Position numbers and translations under genes: made by a program | Shown: positions 25,901 through 40,900 of the stretch, piece after piece | Numbering within the stretch: position 1 is the stretch's first letter | Layout: each line of letters begins with the position of its first letter | Source: Anastrepha obliqua | Lineage: Eukaryota > Arthropoda > Insecta > Diptera > Tephritidae | Reading direction: 5' to 3' | Assembly: GCF_027943255.1 (NCBI RefSeq) | Contig: NC_072892.1 | Span: forward strand, 117,693,792-117,757,791 | DNA length: 64,000 nucleotides | The notes under the pieces: generated by a model | Databases searched by the model: none | What the model was told of the DNA's origin: nothing | Seen by the model: only the letters and a program-made list of their open reading frames with translations

Positions 25901-28900
25901 CAACAGCAGTGTTGAGTCTGTGCCTGAGGTTCATGGAAAATTAATCAACCGATTGTGTAAGCTTACCCAAAAAATGTAATAACAGAAGAGATGTTATTAG
26001 AGAAAGAAAGCAACAAATTTGTGTCTTCAAATGCCGAAGAGATTCTTATTTTAAGAATGAAGCAGCTCAAGGCAGAAATTGCACATATGTTCTTATCGGG
26101 ATAGGAAGACCTCTTTTTTTTATCACTTCAACTTTGTTTAGTATTTTCTTTCAAAAAACAAATTGTGGCTTTCTCCATGAATATGTATAAAGCAACTTCA
26201 TCTAAATCGAATGGATTAAAACTCTGTTTATACAATTTAAGGCGCCTTAATAATCTTTCATCACTTATTATATCAAAATCTCTTTGAATTTTTCTTAAGC
26301 CTCAGTTTAACAAATTTAGACCTGACTTTATTTTCATGATTATACGCCAATGAGAGTAACTTGAGTAAAGTAGTAATAGTAGTAGTAGTAAAAAGCATGA
26401 AGGCGCAAAAAAAGCCATGACATAAGCTGCAAAATATTGACTTACAGAAAATAAACAGGAAAATATAAAATCAGCTATGCCAACTAACATCTATGGAAAT
26501 TAAAAAATACACACTTAGTCATTTCGAACAAGTCGTAGACAAGTAAAATTAGTTGATTGAATCATTATATATAAATTATTATTTACTTCCGTCGTGCGAT
26601 CATGGAATATTTTTGTTTACAAATACGTTGATTGTTTGGCATTTTTCATAATTTTGAGAGGGGAAAATCTGCTGGCTCAGTTCCCAAACTGCTGGCTACA
26701 AGAGAAAAAAGAGAGAAGGTTGCTCTGAAAGAAACGCTGGCGCCCACAGGTATTTCAAGTAGGCGAATGCTTTTCCTGTAACTTCTAACAAATTCCTGTA
26801 AAATCTGGCTCAATGGTAATAAGTAGTGTCTGTAATTTAACAGCTGTTACATAAACATTATAACCGATTACGGTTTCGCTTTAAATGTACGCCATTCGTA
26901 GTTAACATACAGACAACCATACAAATAGCTTAATAAATTGTATTTCCATGCCAATCACAAATGCATACATACGTTTTAATTTTTGAGTTTTTCTGTATTA
27001 TGGCATTGTTATTCTTAGTGGGCACTTACATACATATCTACATATTGTATGGCGGTATTAATCGAAAATTGTGTCAATGTTTGCTCTGTACATAAATACG
27101 TATGTATGTATTTATACATTAAATGTACATAAATGAATTAATCAGTCTGCCTGTATTTCCGATTTTTGTCGAAAACAACGAAATTGACCTCGTTTTCGCT
27201 CAAATTTACTATGTTGCTTACGGTGACGAGCATCTGGCGTATGAGTTATGTGTAATTTATTAATATATATATGTACATATATACTACATGCTACGTATGT
27301 AAATTTTTACGATTTTTTTGGGATCTCGTTATTTCAATACCGGGATTAACTCCTAGATTTATATATTTATTATTTTGAAAATTTTATAATACTTTAATGT
27401 GTACATATCTGATCAAGCAGTGATCAAACAAGCATGAGGCAAAAAACTTAAAAAGTCAAAAAATGTATTCTGGGGTGAAAAAAGTGCATACCACTGTTTT
27501 TTATATTGAAAAGAAACCAGGCACTTTCAAACATATTCATCTTTGCCAAAAAGTTCGAATGTGTAAAGGAATGGCTATAAAACGGAATTTTTTCTCCATT
27601 TATGTAAATGCTTCTTAAGAAATTACAAATCCGAAATATCCCAGTATTTTTTTAACATAACAAATATCGGGATCTCAGGCTGCTGGGGTTGGCATCCCTA
27701 GTATGTACATATATGAATGTTTGTGTAATGTGTTGCAAAAACGTTGTGAAAAGCCATCCAGCTATTCGATGCTCGCCACAGCCACAGCTGCTTACGCCTG
27801 TTTACAATTACATACATGTACAACTGTGAACATGAAAATAGCAGTACCCTCAAATAATTATTTTGATACTTTTTGTTTCGTAAATTATCTTATAAATAGT
27901 AAAAAGGCAAATTTCAATACCAAATATCTACGAAGTATTAAGGGATTTCAGATGTGTAGAGTTTGACTGAATAAATCTGGCACCTACGTAAATAACGGTT
28001 CATTAATGGCGTCCTAACGTCTTTAAGTGCAACATTGAAATAGCAGTGCATTCAGTTTTTAAGGTTATACAAGGAATATTAATAAAAAGTAGGTTTTTTA
28101 TAAATAAATACTTAAATATTATTATTTTTTTAATTTTATAATAACATATTTCTAATTTTTTTTTTATTATAGTGGCTGCAGCGGAACACCGCGCCACAGA
28201 ACAACGAAAGCAGATACTGAAATTGAGAGCAATTGGAAGATTTTGCACAGAAATATAAAATATTCTTTAATGCTCAGCAAAAAATGATTTCAAATGCAAT
28301 CAAATTTGTGGAAAAGTCGGAAAAAAGGGGACGAAAACGAAAAATTTCCTCCAAAGAGAGTCCCATGAAGGCAGCCATGTAAATGAACGTAAATGTTTCT
28401 GACATCACTGTACTTAAAAGACTAGAGGAAGCCGGATTGGCAACTCGCAGCTTCCGAGAAAAGCCACTCCTGACGCGAAAACATAAGGCAAAACGGTTGG
28501 AATTCGCAAGAAAACATGCTAACGGGGCAGCCGAACATGTGGCGTAATATTTTATATACTGACGAATCTCATATAATTTTGCATGGCGGCACGAATACAC
28601 GACAATATGTATGTTAGACGTTCATCTGGCACCGAAAACCACCCACAATACAATCGAAAAACCATTAAATATGGGGGCTCAAAAATACTGATGTGGGGAT
28701 GTTCTCATATTAAGAGAATGAATTTTTAATAGATAATTTTGCTCAGCAGAATTTCGAAATACATAGGTATGTATTACATAAATACATCATTTCACCATAA
28801 AGAATTTCATAATACAGAATTTTAACATTCAGATTTTCAATACAGAATATTGTACCATTCAAATTAAGTACCCAACCCCACCAGAATCACACTTATGTTA

Positions 28901-31900
28901 GCAGCTAAATATTTTTGATGTACATCACGAGAGTTGTTCTCCACAGAAAAATGTGTATTCTGAAAATACTTTACGAAGGTCGAAGGCAGTAGGAAAGGCC
29001 AACCATATGCAATTTTCCACTTATTAATTAAATATTTTCACAGGCTAAAGTTTATCTCGGAATATCGCAATATTAATAAATAATAAAATATTAGCAAATA
29101 ATAAAATTTCAACTAGCTTGAGGCCACAGCAGCCAAAGTTATACACTTATTGTGTTTTATAGTTAACTGTAAATACAATTTTCAATACAAAAATATTAAA
29201 ATATTAAAAAATAAGCGAACCGACATATTCTGACTTGTCTAAAATGTATTCAGTGTTGCCAATTAAGCGAGCTTTTGTTAGTCTTCTCGCATTTTATTTC
29301 TTCGATACTGCCGCCACACGTGAGCCATATGCCATTGTCTATTAATAACAATTTTTATTTTTGTATGAGGAGCTCACTATAAGAAAGGGGGAAAAATATT
29401 ACTTTGTCTCTCCTCATTTTCAAAAAGAAGAAAAAAATCCAGTTAAGCATGTATCACGTTCCTGCAATGGCAAATGCTATGGAAGATCCCGTGTACGGTG
29501 CATGGTCGTGCTGCACGCGTGCATTCATCATCAACAATCGAGAGGCAAATAAATGCGACCAACGACGTCAAAGCCGCAGCCGCTTAACGTCAAACCTTTA
29601 TTTTCGATATACATACACTCATATATTGTATATATGAATGTAAATGTATGTATGTATATAAGCAAGTGGTCGACTAAATTACGTGGCAAAAATTTTTCGA
29701 TTTTAACTAAACACAAACGAGATCACTCGTTTAATTCATGAAAATTTACGCGGTGGGTATTCACCCGGCACGCTCTTGTTTTGATTCGTTAGTTGTTGCT
29801 GGCGCTGATACATTATAGTATTTGTTTGTGTCGGCCAGCTGCCAGCAAATTTTTGGTAAATCAAAGATGTTAAAAGCGACAAGTGTCGTAACAAAAAGGG
29901 TAGGGCAGTACAGCCACTGACTAACGGAATGACAAACTGCCAAAATGTAGTAGAGCTACCGCAAAACGACGCTCTTCTCTGCTTCTGCTTCATCTGTTCT
30001 GTCATCATCAGCCAATAGGTAGATGGTATTAAGTAATTGTGCGAAACGATAAACGAGCATCAGTAAGCAGGAGAAAAGATGTGCGAGAGGTATGACGAGT
30101 GGCCGGTGTAGAGCGACAGGTAATAAAGCTCAGAGCAGCGTAGCAAATTGTAATTTTAACAATGACCTATGTGACTCGTCATATCCGGTACGTGCTGACT
30201 GATGAATCACACGCCAGCACAATGACGAAAAACAGCATCGTGCATACAACGATGAGTGTACTCGTACAACGCCACTAACAAGCATACTAATCAATGCCGT
30301 TGAATCGTAATCGGCTGAATCGATCATCGCCGGCAAGGTGCGAGTCACTAGGGGGGCTCACCAATTTCGCCGAAAATAACTGGGAAGAAAATGAATAATT
30401 GTGTACAAATTGTTGGGAGGCAAGGCAGAGCAAATACCAATATTCAGCAAATACATGCATACAAGTACAATTATTTTAAGTTGTATTGTATGCGCCATCG
30501 CGCGTGCCAATTCGCCACTTTGCACACTTCAATAGACGAGTCACAACAGCAGGTATCCATACACAAGCGTGTAAACGTTGCCAAAGAATTTTGTTTTCGT
30601 GCATTTTGATGTATTTTTAAATCAAAACCGGTAAGGCTTTTGTATGCATTTTCAGCATACACATGCAGTTGAATATTCATGTACGCCATGTGCCACTGTA
30701 TGAGTGAATGTATGGGGTTTTTTAGTCCAACTGCCGAAAATTGTGCGAAATCGTTTAGTTGGTTTTTATTTTTGTGTTTTTGGTTTTTTTGCTTTTTGGT
30801 AGAAGTGAAAGTCTTTCACTTAATCGATTATGACTCACATTAATTCGTATTTCTTCACTGTCATTAGGAATTCGAAAGCCAGAGGAGTTACGTACGTGCC
30901 TTTATGAAATTGGAGCAGCTATCATAGCAATGTGGATACGTATACTTATATGTATGTAAAAACAACGTTGGGGTAACATCATTAACAGGCCCTTAATAGC
31001 CCACTTACTCCACTTACTTTTGCTTACTCTTCCTTCTCTTTTTGTTTGTTTATTTTCGGCGCTGACATCACGACACTCTGCAAGGCGCAATTTTGTATTC
31101 TATCATTCTAAAAAGCGGCTGTTAATTTTGAACCCTCCGTTGGACAACTTGGGTCTAGCTTTTTTTCGTCCGGTTTGACGTTATTTTTAAAAGGTTATAT
31201 CCATAATTTTAGGAAGCCTTCTGAAAGCCCAAATCGTTAGCTATAAAGAAAATGTTAAATTCACGACCAAAGTCGAAAAAGACTGGGCGAATCTGGGTTA
31301 ATATTTCAAACTGATCTGTTAAGTAATAATTAATTTTATTGATTATTTGTTAGATTGTTTTTTTTTTTTTTTGATAAGCAATGATAAGTAATCGGTATCA
31401 ACAATAGAAAAAATTTTTAAATATTAAAAGTTATAAAAATGTAATATATTTTATTTTATATTGTGTTTATTGATTAATATATTTTTTTTACTATGTTATT
31501 TTTGTTTTATTTAATTTTTTTATTTATTACTAAAATTATTAATCATAAATTTATCTTTTTTTTAATTTAAAAAATTTATTCCCGCTTTCTTATATCAACT
31601 TAGGTTGCCGCCCGCACCAGCAATGAAATAATCAAAATAAAAAAAATTGTTGTAAAAAATTGTTACATAAATTTTCATTATTACCGATTTTTTTCTAATT
31701 ACAAATTAATCATTATTAAGAATAAAAGCTCTGGGTTTAGCTCTTGATTGTGCAGAGGCAGAGGAAAGTTTCACACGGCTGGGGTTAATCCCTATGCGGA
31801 GAGACTACCGTGCATGAAACAGCAAAATTATAGAAAAAGTTTTTTTCTAATAGCGGTCGCCCCTCGGTAGGCAATGGAAAACCTCCAAACTATTTGCTGT

Positions 31901-34900
31901 TCGGAGTTAAAACTTAAAATTATATATCCCTACACATGTGGCACAACATCAAGACGTACGTCACAAATACGGGGAGGAGCTCAACCAAACACATAACAGA
32001 AGTGTACGCGGCAATTATTATTATTTTTTTTTTAGAGTAACTAACAATCGGCGAATGCAAGACCCGATACCTACTGCAATTTTAAACGTGAAGCATCAAA
32101 TGTTAGAAAGTGTTATCTCAACTATAAATTATTTAACGTTATGCTGAATCAAGTTAGACGTGAACTGATCACTTGATCTCTTTCTAAGTGCTAGACCTTT
32201 TTTTTATTGACTCTTAAAGTGTTAGAATGTAATGCTTTGTTGGGTTAACCACACCCTTCAATCATTCAGCACAGATGACGAGCATTTCATCAGTTTAGAA
32301 TATTAAATTCATAAGCTATTTTTAGACCAGTTGAATCATGAAATAAAATATTTATTGTAATAATTTTCTGCTTTTTCAGAGTAAAACACAGTTGTTGCGA
32401 CAGAATACTTTCAATGACTAAAAACAAAGAAAAAATCACGTTACAAACTTATCTGAACATTAACAACTCGTTACAATTCTACAAGTTGATGATTACAATA
32501 TAATGTAGATATGTACATACATACATTGCGTAGACAAAACAACTATTGAGCCGAGTATACTGCATACACAAGCATATATGTATGTATGTGCTATTATATT
32601 TTTTAAATATTTTTCTAGTCAACATTTTTGCACACGCTTCACAATTAACCTACGGCCCATCTATCGTTTGTTGAGATCTTTCAACTTATCGCGACAAAAC
32701 AAAGATAAAGCCGATGTGCAATAAAAAAGCGGTCGTGTGCACATGCATAAATATACAGCTAGCAATCAATTATGATGATTAGGCCTTCCGAAAAATAAAA
32801 ATATATGCATACGCGAGTACACACATATACGCATGTTCGGGGAATAATAATTAACCCTCCAGTTTCCAGTGTCACCCAAGTGACGAGCGTTAAAAAAATA
32901 TTTCTCCAAAGTGATTCCAGTGATCCAAAGCGATTCCAAATTTCTTTGAAAGAGTAGTTATATAAAATGGTGAATGCTTAGTAACTATATTTTTTTTGAA
33001 GTTCATTATTTAAGCATGTAAGGAGGCTCAAATTGTCTCAATAATAGGCTTCTTCGTTTGGCCAAGCGTTAGCAAGCGACGAATAGAAGAAGCAACTGGT
33101 ATAAATAAACATATCTTGCCAACGCTGGAATAGATAGTGAGTTATACCAGGTTTTATGAGGTGAAACCGTACTCGCTAGCGGCGAATCGTGCTCAATAAC
33201 TTTGTTGCAGATATAGCGGGTAGAGAAATGGCGAATCGAAGTCGCATAATATTTATGTACCAAGTTTTGATGAGTTTTATCAAGAAATTTTCTAGATACA
33301 GATAGATCCAGGATTCTGTGTCTCCTGTGGCCTAATGCCTCACAGGTGGTGATTAAGTGTCCCTAGACTCCTCTTCTTCACAGCGGAACCTGCATAATCT
33401 TGTACTAGATAACCCTATTGTGTTAAAGTGTTTATTACAGGCAAAGTGACCTGTAAGTTCTCCACAGAGTAATCTTAGGCCCTTTTTATCTAGAGTTAGA
33501 GCAGATTTTGCTCTGTCGGCATTGAAGTTCAAAAACTTTTTGGAGTGATTAAGGCCGTTCCACTCAAGTAGGTAAGTGCCTCTAGTAGGTAAGTGCCGTT
33601 CCAGTGTTCCCTGATTTTAGTTTGGACCCATTTTTTGGTTTCCTGTTTTATATTATTTTTTTTAAAGCCGAAAAATGTGATTGGTCCAATAAATAACCCT
33701 TCTGCCCCTTTTTTTTTCTTCTTCTTCTTCTTCTTTTTTGGCAATGTATGCAGATATTAACGCAGATAATCTTAAAAGCTATTTAACGCTGTCCCATCCA
33801 TACATACATATGTACATATATAGTGCATCACCATATTAAAATTAGCTTAACAATCCAAGCGTATGCTATTATATCATTTCGCATTATTCGAATTTCACAA
33901 GTTTCAAAATCAAATATCGCACACTTCAAGTGTAAAAAGAGCAATAAACACTTACTAACGCAGTTGCACGATCTTTATTGCATTTTCGGTGTTTGTTGAG
34001 GCTCACGCGCTTACATGATTGTGAGTGAGCTGGGTGTTCTACATACAGTAAATTGAGGTTGCCGGGGTTAACTTTTTACTCGAGTTATCGTGCCCACGGA
34101 CGTACGGATGGACTTCTCTCATCATTCTGACCATTTTTTTTTTCTATATATGTAAATAAAGACGTACCTACGTCTGTCTTTCAGTTCCTCTATGATGTTA
34201 CATATGTACATACATACAAAAGTTATGTGAACAAAATTATAATACCCTTGGAAACAAGTGTGCGGCTATAAAAATAGTAATTACGTATAAGTAAAATTTG
34301 TACAAAATAGAAGCTATTATTATCTTATTTATTTACTTTTCGTCATCAAAACGCAAAACAAAAAAACTTTTTCAACTCAATTTTACTTGGAACTTGGAGA
34401 GTTAAAATGCTTGTTCAGGCTCATAAAACCAAAAGATAGTGAAAAATCGCCAGCATGTGATCAAAAATTTTATTAAGGCGTCAAATTTAGCGCAGTGATA
34501 ATAAAATAAACGAATTCACACACCACTTCACCTTTGAAGCGATAAAATATTTAAGTTTTGTAGCAGCAATAACATTTGCAAAGCAATAAATGGACTTGTG
34601 TGAATGTACATAGAAAAAAAGATCCACGCGCTGGAATGGATAAATATACGTATATGTATGTATGTATGTATTGTATGTACTAATACGAGTCTCTGCTCGT
34701 ACACAGAAACGGGGACTCGCAATACTCCATACATATGTATGTATGTAAGTGCCTACAAAAATACGAGTAGCGAACATTCTTTATATTCCTTAGCAGGGAA
34801 CGCGCGAGTAGAGATAGCGAAGCAAGTGAAGTGGAATAATAAATGTGTACAATTTTATTATTACCATATCTACAATACACACTTATATATGTAGGTAAGT

Positions 34901-37900
34901 GTGCATGTATGAAAAGTATGTATGTATGTAAAATAGTGAGCCAGATTTAACTACAAATAACCTGATCTCACTAATTCGATAAATCCAATGACGTCAATGC
35001 CAAGTTTATTGAAAACACCAGCCAACCAATGAGCCAATGTGGGGTGTATATATGTATCGATTTATATGTACTAATATGGCATATATTTTACACACTCACG
35101 ACATATATAAGTATGTATTTATTTATCCAAACAGACATATGTATATATGTATGTATGAATATACAGAGAGAATATATGTAACTCAATATATGCCTGGGTA
35201 CATAACCAAGCAGTCGTATGTATGTATGTATGTCCGTAAAAGTGTTTATGCTTTTCGGAACTGCCGAATTTATTATTTACGTTATTTTGGTGGATTTCGT
35301 AAGGCTTGTAAATGACCTTCTAGCGTATCATAATAATAAATCGCTGTTGTTGTATACTTCTACAGGGCCCGCCATCTATCGTTACGGATTTGAACTAAGT
35401 ATTATTTGAAGAATGGTAACACTTAGCTGTCATCTGATTTGACAGAAAATTAGTTTTATTCTTCCGCTGAACGAAAATGGTTGTGTACTCGTGTACGCTC
35501 AAAGAACGCTGGGAAATATTGCGACATTACTTTGAAAATCATGGTAATGTTGCAGAATGTGTGAATTGGGATCGACTTGAAGAAGATGAAGACTTTTACC
35601 GAAAAATCATCTTTTCGGATGAAGCTCATTTCCATCTCGGCGGGTATGTTAACAAGCAAAATTGCCGCATTTGGGGCTCAGAAAACCCGCACGCACTCGA
35701 AAAAAAGCCGATGCATTCACAACGTGTCACTGTTTGGTGCGGATTTTGGTCGAGAGGCATCATTGGTCCATTTTTCTTCGAAAATGGGGGCCATGTTGAA
35801 CGAATTTTTGTTCCGAGAAATTGAAGAGGACGATATTGGTGGCATTTGGTTCCAATAAGATGGCGCTGCTTGCCACACAGCGAATGCTACGATCAATCTT
35901 CTGCGCACTGTCTTCGAAGATCGCATTATCAGCCGAAATTCTGATATCGTTTGGCCGCCTTGAAGCTGCGATTTTACGCCGTTGGATTATTATCTTTGGG
36001 GTGCCGTCATAGACCAGTGTTATGCCAACAAACTAGCAACAATTGATGCACTGAAGACCAACATACGCGATGTCATAGCTGAAATACAGCCGCATACAAT
36101 CGAAAATGTGTTGAAAAATTGGACCGATCGTATGGGATGGTGCATGACTAGCCGAGGCAGCCATATGAATGAAGTTGTCTTCCATCATTAACCGGAAGGA
36201 TTGTACTTCAAAATAAAAACAGTTGGGAAAAATATTGAGTAGTTTCTTTTTTATAGCATTTTTACTTCCGTAAAGTTATATGGCGGACCCTTTATAAAGA
36301 AGTCAAATTAAGCATAGAAACAACAAAAATAAACCTTAGTAATACTAACAATAGCAAACCATGCACAACCTTGACGTATTTAGGTCGACAAATGGAAGAC
36401 GCCTACACCTTAAAACCGCCACCGAAGAGGCTAAAGCTTTTAAGAAAAATTTTTGCTTAAGAAGGATGACGTATTCAATCAGGCGGTTTCCGTTGTAAAG
36501 GTAGAAACACTATTTTACTGTATAGGTATGTTTTTTATATACAGGATTGGAGCTTAAACGCTTTATTGGGTGTTTGACCAAACTCCACCGCCAATTTATA
36601 GTGTGCGCCTTAATGTTTTTTCACTTATGGAGGTACCTAAAGTTTTAAGTCGCCTCCTAACGGCAGATGATTTCGTTTATTACAAACTTTTTCATGACAG
36701 AAATACACTCGGAGGTTTGCCATTGTCTGCCGGCAATATAATTTTGGTGCTTCGTGCCGAAAGCGACTTTCGAACCCGGGCTCTAGGGGCACGAATGGCA
36801 GTCGCACACAAAGCCATTCAGCTGAAGCGGCCGCCATTGTTTATGTTTTGCTTTAAAGGCAAATGTACCCTTTTATCCTATGGTCAAACTTTGACTTGGC
36901 AGTTTTACATTTAATACATAAAAGTTGAGGCAATGTTAAATGCGAACCCATTAATTGCAAAGTATAGCAGCATATTTTTATTAAGAATTCGGTACCTTTA
37001 AAGATATCTATTCTTGTTGTCTTACTGAGTCTATGAGGCGGAGCTGAGGCTCGTAAAGTTTATTCCAAAGTAAAAAACTGACGCCGACTCTGAATCTGTC
37101 CATAAAACAGCTCCATCAAGTCACGTTTTCATGGTGTTCTTTCCTAAATGTGCAAAAAACATGATTTTCGACTATATTTGAAGTTATGTAACAGCATGGA
37201 TTTATTTTTATTTTAAAAAGTATTTTTTCTTCTTTTAAACTCTTTCTTATACTCTCAGTTACAACGAATTTTTTTGAGAATATCTGTGATGACTTATACG
37301 AATTTCTCAGCATTGAAAAATAAAAAATTCATACGCAACAAGAAAACAACAGTATCTACATCTCTTCGTACAAACATTTGTATGTATGTATATATGTACA
37401 TACATATGCACGTAAGACCTGCTTGCATGCATGTGGCTCCGTGTCATTTGTTGTTGAAGCAATTGCTCATGCTCTACTTAGGCACAGTAAAACAACAATC
37501 AACAACACCAGCAATATCAATGCTAAATGCAGAGCGTTGTGACACAACTTGCCGAATCAACGCCTTGGAATTCAACAGAACATATTCGGTTTAACCGGTT
37601 AAGTGCTCAAGCACTCACATACTCATAAAACATATTTTTAATGTCGTTAAGATATGTACACACATATAAATATATAAATACATATACATATGTATATGTA
37701 TGATTTTTATATAAAATACATACATACATACATATATGCATAACCACTTATGCGCTTTGAACATGTCACTTGACTTGCTCAGCAGTAATCGTTGTATTTT
37801 TTTCAAGTGTTTTTGGTTTTGCAATTCACGTGATGTTTGTTATTTTAAATTTACGACTCAGTGAAAACCTCACACGTACACTTGCAAAAGCACACATCCG

Positions 37901-40900
37901 CTCATACACTCATACACAAAAGTAAAGCAAAAATGTGAGCAATCACTCACGCCATAGTGCACGTTCGCTGGAGATTGCAGCCATTGGTAGAAATAAAAGA
38001 AATACACTCATACATACACATACATATGGTAGCGCAGTTGCTTATACAATAGCAATAATCAGATACTTACATACATATGTGTATCTGTATGTACGTAAAC
38101 ACATGTATAGCATATAAACTCGTGTCTATTCATGAGCTTTTGCACTCGTAACTTCGGACTTTTTCCCAAATATTCCACATTAACTTTGTTTTGATTATTT
38201 GATTATTTTTGTTATTGCTCTTTTTCGACTTGTCATTTGCAAACGCGTTTCTACTCATGCTCAGGCGTTCACACTTAATTTTACATGCATACATACATAT
38301 GTACATGTTTATATACCTATCAATTTATGTGCTTTGCTCTGCAAACAGTGCGAGAGTATGGCGTAGAGTGCATTGCGCTGGCACACATTCATATGCATAC
38401 ATATGTACAGTGCTGGCCAAATCATATGCAATTATTGGTTCATTAAAGAATCATATCAAATATTTTTCAGTTCAATTATGTTAAATTATGATTAAAGATT
38501 ATTATAATTACACAGGCCTGCGAAATTTAACTTTTTTCAGTTTCTAGAATGGCTGTACTTGTTTCTTGTAGTTTTTTATGCGCTGAAAACGAATCTGACC
38601 TTCAAAATGCTCCATCACGTCAGGATTTTTGGTAAATGAAGCCTAAAAGGTCAAAAAATGGCCATTTTAGCCATTTTTGATAATTTTTTTTGGGATAGAA
38701 AATTTTTTTTTTTCAATTTTCGACGAAAAGGTCGCATAGTACAACTCTTTAGCTTTAAAACCCATTTTTTAAAATTATTGTACGATTTTTTAAAAAAAAG
38801 TTATGACATTTTGAAATTAACAGTTTCAGTTACGCCAATAGACGTTATACCCAACGTATACGTAACTGAAACTGTTAATTTCAAAATGTCATAACTTTTT
38901 TTTAAAAAATCGTACAATAATTTTAAAAAATGGGGTTTAATCCATGATTAAAATGGATTAGAGTGCCGTTAACTTAAGCTCGTCGCTTTTTGCATGACAA
39001 CAAGAATTCCTGCCATACCGCGCTTGTTAGCGCAGGATTTTAAGGAATTGTGTGGTACAATTGTACCTTTTTCCAACGAACGTTTTCAACCTTAAGGGTA
39101 TGCAAGATAAATAAATATTTTTAATTTGTGTGATTATCCATAGTCGAATGAATTTTTATTATTAGACTTATTTCACTTTTTGCTTTATTTTTTAAGAAAA
39201 TGCAATGATATTCTTCGCTTTTGTACATACACATTTAACAAAACAAAACAGCAAGAAAAAACTTATCTGTAAAGGTTTTTTGCCTTCGTGCGATAACCTA
39301 TCTCTGGTAACACTTAAATTGAGTGAAATTACTTAGCAACAACAATGGGATACTTTTTTAAAATAAAGTGTATTTATTTATTTACTTTCGTAAGTTTTTT
39401 AGGCTTAAATTCGACGCATTATAAACACGTAAAAAGTATAAATATCGTCGTCATCTTGTTCATCTTAACAAAAAATATAGTTTCTAAAAACTTCTTAAAT
39501 TGACGAGAGCTAGATCACCGTCTCTCCCTAAGGTAAAATGCTGACAATATTTTCAGAAACTATTTATTTAACCCTTTTGCATCATTCGACGGAATAAGCC
39601 GCGAACAAAAATTTTTTCTCATCACCAAGGAAAACAAAAATGAATATTTTAATAATAAAAATGAATATCTTATTTTTCCATACAATCTTATATCGTTTAA
39701 AAATTTTATAATTTTCGAATTAAATTATTTTCTTGTTAAAGTTTGAGGAAAATAAATAATTTTGGTGTAAAACTCTTTTTCATTACAACAAACAGTAAAA
39801 GTCTTGCCGGCGCAAGGTATTATGGACAGACTCATGTGAGCGCGTCGAATTTTTAAGTACATAGCGCATTTCGAGCGGCGCTACAAAAGCTTTAATTGCA
39901 AATTACTGGCTAGCTTTTGTAACTTCGTATGCTCTGAGCTCGTTAAAATTCGCAAATCCCATCCCATCCTATAATTCCCGGTTGATTTTAATTAACTTAA
40001 GGGGTTAGGTGGGTTACAGGGGTTCAAAAAAAGGGTATTTTTACTATTTTTTTTAATATATACAATCATATATTTTATTTAAACAATTCAGCATATCAAA
40101 GATACATATTTAAACAGTATTTTGTGAAATTTTTATTTAAAAATTCCGAAAACTCAGCCGTTGGTACCTCATCTCCCTTAACGTCTCACAAAAAAATGCT
40201 CTTGCCGTGGACAGCATAACTCATTATTGGTTCATTTAAAATCAAAAAACCAAAAATATTTCGTTAGTACATGGATAAATCTCGTTACTGGACGAAGGAA
40301 AAAAAAAAAATTTAATTTGAATTTTTGACAGACTTTGAACAAAAAACACATTTTTTGGTCAAATTTTCGTCATGTGTTGGCTCGAAAAAATTAGTTGTAA
40401 TAAAAATAAAAAAAAATCCTTCGTTCAATAACTTGATAATGTTATTCCAAAGATGTGTGCAAAATTTGAACAAAATCGCTTCATAACTTTTCGAGAAATC
40501 GTGTCCACCGACTTAAAAAATCGAGTTTTGAGATAAACGCGTATACCTGCGAAACGCTGCACTGACATGGCCTGATGGGCGGAACTTCTGAAGGGTCTAT
40601 CTCGTAGAATTTTACTCGGATCAATTTGAAATTTTAGGAGAATATTTTAAACATATTATACTATTTAATAAGACAAAAAAAATCGATTTTTTGAAATTTT
40701 CAAACCCACCTAACCCCTTAAAGTCTCTAGAGAGTAGATGGTCTATACTCTCACTGTCTTTTGTTTTTAGTGTAATTAAAGGAGAAATCGATTGTTCATC
40801 CCTATTACATGGCATTCTCGCCCATATCCCCTATTAGATCTGTACGCAGTACTTACCCATTACATTTTAATTTCTTAGCACGAATTATGCGCGTAATGCT

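Noticed and set aside
29736..30348. Possible exons in the less AT-rich block of intron 1
   Set aside because: Several short frames on both strands, none with homology or consistent splice sites.
34487..35315. Short open frames rich in Tyr, His, Ile and Thr
   Set aside because: They are translations of TATG/CATA microsatellites.
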